DNA of 64,000 bases from Pseudarthrobacter sp. fls2-241-R2A-127 (GTDB taxonomy: Bacteria > Actinomycetota > Actinomycetes > Actinomycetales > Micrococcaceae): contig NZ_JARVSF010000008.1 in assembly GCF_030209355.1 (NCBI RefSeq), positions 248,001 through 312,000 of the forward strand, in the 5' to 3' direction. Below, piece by piece: positions 57,696 to 64,000 of the stretch. Below the pieces are notes generated by a model, which was given only the letters and a program-made list of their open reading frames with translations, ran no database searches and was not told where the DNA came from. The position numbers were made by a program, and so were the translations under genes. Position 1 is the stretch's first letter. Each line of letters begins with the position of its first letter.

Positions 57696-58715
57696 CTAAC
57701 TGTTCCCAAAAATGTCCTGGTACGCCGTGGCCAACCGCAGTGGCTCGTGGACTGGGCGGCGTCCCGACGCCCCTACTTTACCCAAGACCACCTCTGCGCC
57801 GATCATGGCGGCGGCCTTCTCGAACTCCTGCCGGTCCGGTACGGAGGCGGGATCGGCAAGGACAACGTCGACGCTGAACTCCGGGGCGTAGCGCCGGAGG
57901 ACGTGGAGATGGTCCGCGGCCGTCATGCCCGAGGTTTCCTTGGTGTCTGTGGCAAGGTTCATGGTCAGGCAGCGCCTGGCAGGGGTGCTGCAGAGTGCCT
58001 GCCGCATCTCGGGCAGCAGCAGGTGCGGCAGGACGGACGTGTACCAGGAGCCGGGTCCCAGGACCACCCAGTCCGCCAGCTCGATCGCCGTCAAGGCCTC
58101 AACGCAGGCCGGCGCCGATTTCGGCAGGAGCCGGACTTCTTCCAGCGACCCGGCCACTGCGCATTGCGCCTGGCCGTGGATGGTCTGCAGCCCTGTTCCG
58201 CCGCCGGGGGTGGTGACGCGGACATCGCCTTCGATCGTGAGCGGGACCGTGGACATGGGGAGCACCTGGCCCCTGGCGCCCAGCAGCGCACCGGCCCATT
58301 TGAGTCCGGCGACCGCATCGCCGAGGAGTTCCCAGAGCGTGACGATCAGCAGGTTGCCCATGGCGTGTTCGTCGAGGGAGCCGCCCGGGCCTTTTCCGGC
58401 GCGGAAGCGGTGCTGCATGACATCCCGCCATGTACGTCCCCAGTCGGTGTCGTCGCAGAGCGCGGACAGGGCCATCCGGAGGTCTCCGGGCGGGAGGACG
58501 CCGTACTCCTCGCGCAGACGCCCGGAAGAGCCGCCGTCGTCCGCTACGGTGACGATCGCGGTGAGCTCGGAGGTGAGCAGGCGCAGGGCCGACAGGGAGG
58601 CCGCCAGGCCATGGCCGCCGCCAAGCGCCACAACGTTGGGACCCTTCTCCTGTTGGCCGGGCGCGGTTCCGCCGGCCGGTGGCACCAGGGGAAGGGCGCC
58701 GGTGAAAAGGGCCAT
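57696..58715 (-). CDS. yvcK: Gluconeogenesis factor YvcK (UDP-sugar-binding CofD-like)
   Basis: A 339-residue Rossmann-fold protein with VVALGGGHGLAASLSALR, VTVADDGGSSGRLR and GPGSWYTSVLPHLL. YvcK homologues bind UDP-GlcNAc and control central carbon and cell-wall metabolism. It shares one base with the rapZ stop and precedes whiA, a near-universal Gram-positive order. Confidence 0.94.
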   Translation of the reverse strand: MALFTGALPLVPPAGGTAPGQQEKGPNVVALGGGHGLAASLSALRLLTSELTAIVTVADDGGSSGRLREEYGVLPPGDLRMALSALCDDTDWGRTWRDVMQHRFRAGKGPGGSLDEHAMGNLLIVTLWELLGDAVAGLKWAGALLGARGQVLPMSTVPLTIEGDVRVTTPGGGTGLQTIHGQAQCAVAGSLEEVRLLPKSAPACVEALTAIELADWVVLGPGSWYTSVLPHLLLPEMRQALCSTPARRCLTMNLATDTKETSGMTAADHLHVLRRYAPEFSVDVVLADPASVPDRQEFEKAAAMIGAEVVLGKVGASGRRPVHEPLRLATAYQDIFGNS

Positions 58716-59638
58716 TATTCGCGGCCCAGATCCCGGTGCGCGGTGGTCACCGTGACCCGCGGGTACTGCGCGAGTTTCTTGGACAGCTCGACCGCGACCG
58801 CCACGGAGCGGTGCTTGCCGCCGGTGCAGCCGACCGCGATGGTGGCGTAGTGCTTGTTTTCCCTGCGGTACCCCTCCAGCACCGGCTCCAGGGCCAGGAC
58901 ATACCGATCAACGAAGTTCTTGACGCCCTCCGCCTCCAGCACGTAGTCGCTGACGTCCTTGTCCAGGCCGGTGAGGGGGCGCAGCTGCGGCACCCAGTGC
59001 GGATTGGGAATGAACCGCACGTCTGCCACGTAGTTTGCGTCCACCGGCAGCCCGTACTTGAAGCCGAAGCTCATGACGTTCAGCCTCAGGGCCACGGGGC
59101 CCGTTTCGCTGAACAGCTCGGTAATGGCCGTGGCGAGTCCATGGACGTTGTAATTGGAGGTATCGAGCACGACGTCGGAGCTGTCCCGCAGTTCCTGCAG
59201 CAGCTCGCGTTCTGCTGCGATGCCGTCGAGGATGCGCCCGCCGCCCTGCAGGGGGTGGGGGCGGCGGCCCTGTTCGAAGCGCCGGACCAGGACGTTGTCG
59301 CTGGCGTCCAGGAAGAGGACCCGGAAGGTAACCCCGCTGGCGGCGAGTGCCCCCAGGGCCGCGCGGATATCAGCGAAGAGTCCCTTGCTCCGGACGTCGA
59401 TGACCACCGCAAGCCGGGGAATGGACTGGGGGGCGTGGGAGACCAGTTCGGCCAGCGTGCCAAGCATCTGCGGCGGCAGGTTCTCCACGACGTACCAGCC
59501 GTGGTCCTCCAACGCGTCAGCGGCGGTGCTCCGCCCCGCGCCGGACATTCCGGTGACCACCAGCAGCTCCGCTTCGAGCGGCTTGACTGTCTCCAGCCCG
59601 TCCTGCCCCTCTTCGGATCCCGCCGTCGTGTCTGCCAT
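58715..59638 (-). CDS. rapZ: RapZ-type nucleotide-binding protein
   Basis: A 307-residue P-loop protein. The Walker A is GMSGAGRST, with Arg where most P-loops have Lys, as in many actinobacterial RapZ. The C-terminal domain has [22 protein letters not shown] and [13 protein letters not shown]. In E. coli RapZ regulates GlmS through small RNAs; in actinobacteria the role is unclear. Confidence 0.93.
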   Translation of the reverse strand: MADTTAGSEEGQDGLETVKPLEAELLVVTGMSGAGRSTAADALEDHGWYVVENLPPQMLGTLAELVSHAPQSIPRLAVVIDVRSKGLFADIRAALGALAASGVTFRVLFLDASDNVLVRRFEQGRRPHPLQGGGRILDGIAAERELLQELRDSSDVVLDTSNYNVHGLATAITELFSETGPVALRLNVMSFGFKYGLPVDANYVADVRFIPNPHWVPQLRPLTGLDKDVSDYVLEAEGVKNFVDRYVLALEPVLEGYRRENKHYATIAVGCTGGKHRSVAVAVELSKKLAQYPRVTVTTAHRDLGRE

Positions 59639-59667
59639 GAAGTCCGCCCCGTTTCGTTGTTGTACCT

Positions 59668-59692
59668 GGGGCGGCCGCTGTGGCGCCGCCCC
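59668..59692 (-). terminator. Hairpin downstream of uvrC
   Basis: GGGGCGGC (59668-59675) pairs with GCCGCCCC (59685-59692), starting 15 bp beyond the uvrC stop on the minus strand. No U-run, so strength is uncertain. Confidence 0.55.
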
Positions 59693-59706
59693 GTCACTTA
59701 CCCTAG

Positions 59707-61707
59707 CTAAGTTTCAATGATTTCGCCGGTGGCCATGTTGATCGCCGGGACGGCCGCGGCCTCGGGGCTGCCGCCGGCGAAGTGGTTCACGATGGCGCCC
59801 GCCAGGGCCGGTCCGATACCCTTCGCCTCGGAGAGCTCTTCCACGGTGGCGGCCTTGACGCCCTTGACGGAGCCAAAGTGCGCCAGGAGGGCCTTCCGTT
59901 TGGAAGCACCCAGGCCCGGGACGGCGTCAAGTGCCGAGACGGTCATGGCTTTGCCGCGCTTTTGCCGGTGGAAGGTGATGGCGAAGCGGTGGGCCTCGTC
60001 CCGGATCCGCTGCAGGAGGTACAGGCCTTGGGAGGTGCGGGGCAGGATCACCGGAAAATCACTGTCCGGCAGCCATACTTCTTCCAGCCGTTTGGCCAGG
60101 CCCACCACATAGACATCATCGATGCCCAACTCTGCCAGTGCGCGGGCTGCGGCATTCACCTGGGGCTGGCCGCCGTCCACCACCACCAGGTTGGGCGGGT
60201 AGGCGAACTTGGCCTTGGGCGCCGGCGTGGTGGTGTCCAGAACGGCGTCCCCGGCGGCGGCGTCCCGGCCATCCGCGGCGAGGAGGGACTCATCGACCTG
60301 CGCGGACTTGTCCTGGAGATAGTGGCGGAAACGCCGGGTCAGGACGTCATGCATCGCCGCCGTGTCGTCGGAGGCGGCGGGTCCGGTGATGGAGAACTTG
60401 CGGTAATCGGACTTCTTGGGCAGTCCATCCTCAACCACCACCATGGATGCCACCACGTTGGTGCCCTGGACGTGGGAGACGTCGAAGCATTCGATCCGGA
60501 GCAGCGGCACCGGAAGGTCCAAGGCTTCCTGGAGTTCCTGGAGCGCTTGCGACCTGACGGTGATGTCCCCGGCGCGCCGGGTTTTGTGGAGCTTGAGTGC
60601 GTGTTCGGCATTTTCGCGCACGGTGGACATGAGCGCCGCCTTGTCTCCGCGCTGCGGAACCCGGATGTCCACCTTGGCCCCGCGGATGCCGCCAAGCCAG
60701 GTGGCGAGGTCCTCCGTGTTGCTGGGCGCGACCGGAACCAGTACCTCGCGCGGCAGCCTGCCGTGGGTCTCGCCGTCTTCGCCGTAGACCTGCTGGAGAA
60801 GGTGCTCCACGAGGTCCGGTGTGGTGAAGTCCTCCACCTTTTCCACCACCCACCCGCGCTGGCCGCGGATCCGGCCACCCCGGACATGGAACACCTGGAC
60901 GGCGGCTTCAAGCTCGTCCTCGTGCAGTGCGAACACGTCGGCGTCGGTGTCCTCGGACAGCACCACCGCGTTGCGTTCGAAGACCTTCCGCAGGGCTGCA
61001 ATGTCGTCCCGGAGCCGGGCGGCGTGCTCGTAGTCCAGTTTGGCTACGGCCTCGGCCATCTGCTTTTCCAGCTTGTTGATGAACCGCTTTGCCTCGCCGC
61101 CCATGAACGCGCAGAAGTCGTCGGCCAGCGCCCTGTGGTCGTCGGCCGAGATCCGTCCGACGCAGGGTGCCGAGCATTTGTCGATATAGCCCAACAGGCA
61201 TGGCCGGCCGCTCGCTTCGGCCCGCTTGAACACGCCGGCGCTGCAGCTGCGAACGGGGAAGACGCGGAGCAGGGTGTCCATGGTTTCGCGGATGGCGCCC
61301 GCGGTGTACGGGCCGAAGTAGCGGGTCCCCTTCCGCTTGTCCCCGCGCATGACCTGCACCCTGGGATACTTCTCGCCCATGGTGACGGCGAGGTAGGGGT
61401 AAGTCTTGTCGTCCCGGAACACAACGTTGAACCGGGGCTTGAATTCCTTGATCCAGGTGTATTCGAGCTGCAGCGATTCCAGTTCGCTGCCCACCACGGT
61501 CCATTCAACACTGCTGGCGGCGTGCACCATGGCATAGGTCTTCGGCAGCAGGCCTGCCGGGTTGGCGAAGTAGGAGTTCAGGCGGGACCGGAGGCTCTTT
61601 GCCTTGCCCACGTAAATGACCCGGCCGTGCGGGTCACGGAAGCGGTAGACGCCCGGGTTGGTGGGGATTTCACCGGTTTTGGGCCGGTAGCTTGCTGGAT
61701 TTGCCAC
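59707..61707 (-). CDS. uvrC: Excinuclease ABC subunit C
   Basis: A 666-residue nuclease of nucleotide excision repair. The N-terminal GIY-YIG domain is [26 protein letters not shown] in parts. A four-Cys region ([19 protein letters not shown]) follows, then the UVR helix ([17 protein letters not shown]), the RNase H-like 5' nuclease with [19 protein letters not shown], and a C-terminal HhH pair. uvrA lies 1.5 kb upstream. Confidence 0.97.
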   Translation of the reverse strand: MANPASYRPKTGEIPTNPGVYRFRDPHGRVIYVGKAKSLRSRLNSYFANPAGLLPKTYAMVHAASSVEWTVVGSELESLQLEYTWIKEFKPRFNVVFRDDKTYPYLAVTMGEKYPRVQVMRGDKRKGTRYFGPYTAGAIRETMDTLLRVFPVRSCSAGVFKRAEASGRPCLLGYIDKCSAPCVGRISADDHRALADDFCAFMGGEAKRFINKLEKQMAEAVAKLDYEHAARLRDDIAALRKVFERNAVVLSEDTDADVFALHEDELEAAVQVFHVRGGRIRGQRGWVVEKVEDFTTPDLVEHLLQQVYGEDGETHGRLPREVLVPVAPSNTEDLATWLGGIRGAKVDIRVPQRGDKAALMSTVRENAEHALKLHKTRRAGDITVRSQALQELQEALDLPVPLLRIECFDVSHVQGTNVVASMVVVEDGLPKKSDYRKFSITGPAASDDTAAMHDVLTRRFRHYLQDKSAQVDESLLAADGRDAAAGDAVLDTTTPAPKAKFAYPPNLVVVDGGQPQVNAAARALAELGIDDVYVVGLAKRLEEVWLPDSDFPVILPRTSQGLYLLQRIRDEAHRFAITFHRQKRGKAMTVSALDAVPGLGASKRKALLAHFGSVKGVKAATVEELSEAKGIGPALAGAIVNHFAGGSPEAAAVPAINMATGEIIET

Positions 61708-61752
61708 CAGTCAAGTCTACTAAGGCGCGGGGTACGTCTTTGCCAGCCCGGC

Positions 61753-62421
61753 CTACTCCGCGGACTTGCTCTGGTTGTAGCTGGTGGAACGCTCCTGGCC
61801 GCTCAGGGCAGCAATCGCGTCCATGATCCGGTCCGTGACCTCCCGGCGCGCGGGCAGGGAGTGGTCCGGGCCGGTCTTGTCGAAGTACAGCGGCTCCCCC
61901 ACCTTCATGGTGAAGTGCTGCGGCCTGACACCTTTCTCGCCGGCCCGCTGGAGCTTTTCTGTCCCAATGAGGCCCACCGGAATGACCGGCGCTCCGGTGG
62001 TCAGCGCGAGCCAGCCGACGCCGGTACGTCCGCGGTAGAGAATGCCGTCGCGGGAGCGGGTGCCTTCGGGGTAGATGCCGATGCCGCGGCCCGATTCAAG
62101 GATGTCCAGGAGTGTCTTGAGCGCCTGGACGCTGGCCGCCTGCTCGCCGCGCTCCACCGGAATAGAGCCCACGGACTCGAAGAAGGCCTTCATGACCTTG
62201 CCCTTGACGCCTCCGGTAGTGAAGTACTCGGCCTTGGCGAAGAATGCGACAGGGCGGGGCATCAGTGCCTGCACGATGACGCTGTCAAAGAATGACAGGT
62301 GGTTAGGGGCCACGATGAAGGGGCCGTCGGAGGGAACATTTTCCAGGCCGACGACGGTGGGCCTGCAGGTGCCGGAGATCAGGTTGCGCGTGGTCCAGCG
62401 GACAGCATCAAACATTTCCAT
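61753..62421 (-). CDS. 1-acyl-glycerol-3-phosphate acyltransferase family protein (PlsC-like)
   Basis: A 222-residue lysophospholipid acyltransferase. It has the H-x4-D motif in NHLSFFDSV, FFESVGSIPVERG, YPEGTRSRDG for the substrate phosphate, and VIPVGLIGTE. It likely acylates lysophosphatidate at the membrane. Its start overlaps the upstream HAD phosphatase by 14 bp. Confidence 0.92.
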   Translation of the reverse strand: MEMFDAVRWTTRNLISGTCRPTVVGLENVPSDGPFIVAPNHLSFFDSVIVQALMPRPVAFFAKAEYFTTGGVKGKVMKAFFESVGSIPVERGEQAASVQALKTLLDILESGRGIGIYPEGTRSRDGILYRGRTGVGWLALTTGAPVIPVGLIGTEKLQRAGEKGVRPQHFTMKVGEPLYFDKTGPDHSLPARREVTDRIMDAIAALSGQERSTSYNQSKSAE

Positions 62422-63124
62422 CGTTGCTCACCCCGCTCATGGCCGCGGTGTGGATGGCCTGCAGCCGTTCGATGACCGTGACCAGCTCCTCACCCGTGCT
62501 GACGACGGCGACAGACCCCGCCTCTTCAAGTTCGCCGTAAGGTGCGAATCCCCACACCACCCCGATGCAGTCCAGGCCGTTGGCGATCGCCCCGGAAACG
62601 TCCTGGGCGCGGTCCCCCACCATGATGGCGTGCTGGGTCTCCAGGTTCTGCAGGGCGGCGGCAATGATCTCGGTCTTGCCAAGCGGAACGCCGTCCACCG
62701 CGGCTTCGTCGTCGGCGGAGCCGTGGATGCCATGGAAGAAGCCGTCTATCCCGTGGTGGGCCAGTACGGTGCGGGCCAGGCGCTGCGGCTTCTGGGTAGC
62801 TACGGCAACGGGCCGGCCCGCCGCGGCGAAGGATTCGAGGATTTCGCGGATCCCCGGGTACAGCCGGCTTTGGGCGATTCCGGTGGATACGTAGTGTTCG
62901 CGGTACCGGCGGACCACCTCTTCGAGGCGGTCCGCCGGTACGTTCGCTACGTTGAGCAGTGAGTCACTCAGCTTGGGGCCGATCATCGCATCCAGCAGGT
63001 CCTGGGCGGGAACAGGGAGCCCCAGCCCGCGGAGGGCCGATGCAATGCCCTCAGTTATTCCACCGGCCGGGTCGACAAGAGTGCCGTCCAGGTCAAAGAT
63101 CACGGGCACTGTTGTTGAAGTCAC
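62408..63124 (-). CDS. HAD family hydrolase, phosphoglycolate phosphatase-like
   Basis: A 238-residue HAD phosphatase. Motifs: FDLDGTLVDP (nucleophile Asp), VATQKPQRL (motif II Thr), GKTEII (Lys), MVGDRAQDVSGA (metal Asp). A helical cap lies at about residues 20-85. It resembles Gph, but many substrates are possible. It starts at GTG 63124 and is coupled to the acyltransferase gene. Confidence 0.88.
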   Translation of the reverse strand: MTSTTVPVIFDLDGTLVDPAGGITEGIASALRGLGLPVPAQDLLDAMIGPKLSDSLLNVANVPADRLEEVVRRYREHYVSTGIAQSRLYPGIREILESFAAAGRPVAVATQKPQRLARTVLAHHGIDGFFHGIHGSADDEAAVDGVPLGKTEIIAAALQNLETQHAIMVGDRAQDVSGAIANGLDCIGVVWGFAPYGELEEAGSVAVVSTGEELVTVIERLQAIHTAAMSGVSNDGNV

Positions 63125-63146
63125 CGGGTTAGTTTCTCATGACAGC

Positions 63147-63165
63147 GCGAGTGCCTGAAACTCGC
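63147..63165 (-). terminator. Short hairpin after uvrA
   Basis: GCGAGT (63147-63152) pairs with ACTCGC (63160-63165), 41 bp beyond the uvrA stop. Short stem and no U-run; a weak terminator at best. Confidence 0.35.
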
Positions 63166-63206
63166 ATTCCCGTGCAGGAATATTTCGGAACGGATTCCGC
63201 CGCTGG

Positions 63207-64000
63207 TCAGCCCAGTATTTCGGCCAGGAACTTGCCCGTGTGGCTGGTGCTGGACTTGGCCACCTGCTCGGGGGTTCCCGCTGCGACGATCTGGCCACCG
63301 CCCGAACCGCCGTCGGGCCCAAGGTCCACCAGCCAATCGGCGCTCTTGATGACGTCGAGGTTGTGCTCGATGGTGATCACCGTGTTTCCCTTGTCCACGA
63401 GTCCCTGGAGGACCATGAGGAGCTTGCGGATGTCCTCGAAGTGCAGCCCTGTGGTGGGCTCGTCCAGGACGTAGATGCTGCGCCCGTTGGAACGCTTCTG
63501 CAGTTCAGCCGCGAGCTTCACGCGCTGTGCCTCACCGCCGGACAACGTGGTGGCGGGCTGGCCCAGGCGAACGTAGCCCAGCCCCACGTCCACCAGGGTG
63601 TTCAGGTGGCGTGCGATGGGCGAGAACGCCGCGAAGAACTCGGCACCTTCCTCGATGGGCATGTTCAGGACGTCCGCGATGGTCTTGCCCTTGTAGTGGA
63701 CTTCCAGCGTTTCCCGGTTGTAGCGGGCACCATGGCAGACCTCGCACGGGACGTAGACGTCCGGCAGGAAGTTCATCTCGATCTTCAGCGTGCCGTCACC
63801 CGAACATGCCTCGCAGCGGCCGCCCTTGACGTTGAAGGAGAACCGCCCCGGAAGGTAGCCGCGCACCTTGGCTTCGGTGGTCTCAGCAAAGAGCTTACGG
63901 ATGTTGTCGAACACGCCCGTGTAAGTGGCCGGGTTGGAACGCGGGGTACGGCCGATGGGGCTCTGGTCAACGTGGACCACCTTGTCAAGGTGCTCGAGGC
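63207..64000 (-). CDS. uvrA: Excinuclease ABC subunit A, C-terminal part (runs off the window)
   Basis: The last ~264 residues of UvrA, open to the right edge. It shows [19 protein letters not shown], the second zinc finger ([11 protein letters not shown] and CEVCHG), the ABC signature [15 protein letters not shown], Walker [11 protein letters not shown] and [15 protein letters not shown]. UvrA recognises DNA damage with UvrB; uvrC is nearby on the same strand. Confidence 0.97.
   Translation of the reverse strand, partial: LEHLDKVVHVDQSPIGRTPRSNPATYTGVFDNIRKLFAETTEAKVRGYLPGRFSFNVKGGRCEACSGDGTLKIEMNFLPDVYVPCEVCHGARYNRETLEVHYKGKTIADVLNMPIEEGAEFFAAFSPIARHLNTLVDVGLGYVRLGQPATTLSGGEAQRVKLAAELQKRSNGRSIYVLDEPTTGLHFEDIRKLLMVLQGLVDKGNTVITIEHNLDVIKSADWLVDLGPDGGSGGGQIVAAGTPEQVAKSSTSHTGKFLAEILG

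Noticed and set aside
58715-59638. RapZ with a broken P-loop
   Set aside because: GMSGAGRST has Arg instead of Lys, but I recall the same substitution in many actinobacterial homologues, so it is not a defect.
59782-62295. 837-residue plus-strand frame opposite uvrC and the acyltransferase
   Set aside because: It spans two well-supported genes on the other strand, has no domain and an odd His/Gly/Val composition. It is a shadow.

Overview
The window is high-GC actinobacterial chromosome, most consistent with the Micrococcaceae (Arthrobacter/Pseudarthrobacter-like). The evidence is the very high GC3, frequent GTG/TTG starts, RbpA, a SufR-led suf operon, the ctaB-tkt-tal-pgi-zwf-opcA-pgl and secG-tpiA-pgk-gap-whiA-yvcK-rapZ-uvrC gene orders, and BioYMN. 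It is almost fully coding. I see no tRNA, rRNA, IS element, prophage or CRISPR array. Most long antisense ORFs are GC-driven shadows.

Layout. 1-9.4 kb: an unidentified C-terminal fragment, a flavin split-barrel protein, a minus-strand trio (circularly permuted ATP-grasp, alpha-E, transglutaminase) typical of an uncharacterised peptide-modifying system, a YeiH-type exporter, aminopeptidase N, a lipoate-protein ligase with reversed domain order, and type B ribosomal protein L31 behind a structured leader. 9.6-13.3 kb: a LysR regulator divergent from MesX (DUF1852), a MesD-type core methionine synthase and a flavin reductase. This is a folate-independent methionine synthase locus with a clear LysR-type palindrome in the divergent promoter. 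13.4-25.8 kb: a YoaK-family membrane protein, a SpoU methyltransferase with a duplicated motif, a TauE/SafE permease, an ABC ATPase, SerB, an SDR with an enoyl-reductase-like Tyr-x6-Lys signature beside FabG, a DUF3099/small Cys protein/SURF1 operon, an ABC-F ATPase, a DUF808 protein and an MFS exporter.

26-30.6 kb: the biotin ECF transporter bioY-bioM-bioN, convergent with an acyl-CoA ligase/thiolase pair. A BioY + ligase + thiolase association also exists in Bacillus (yhfU-yhfT-yhfS), so this may be a pimeloyl-CoA or acyl-salvage module for biotin. 30.6-36.7 kb: a zinc metallopeptidase, then the sufR-sufB-sufD-Rieske-sufC-sufT operon, which lacks sufS and sufU. 36.8-43 kb: a two-gene ABC exporter and ctaA, a SulP transporter fused to a beta-carbonic anhydrase, and ctaB. 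43-51.8 kb: the pentose-phosphate operon tkt-tal-pgi-zwf-opcA-pgl. 51.7-64 kb, all minus strand: rbpA, secG, tpiA, pgk, gap, sod, whiA, yvcK, rapZ, uvrC, an acyltransferase, a HAD phosphatase and the 3' end of uvrA.

The points most worth following are the MesX/MesD/flavin-reductase locus, the BioYMN-ligase-thiolase neighbourhood (with a thiolase that has lost its C-terminal catalytic Cys), the FabL-like SDR, the SulP-carbonic anhydrase fusion with its palindromic operator candidate, and several structured non-coding elements.
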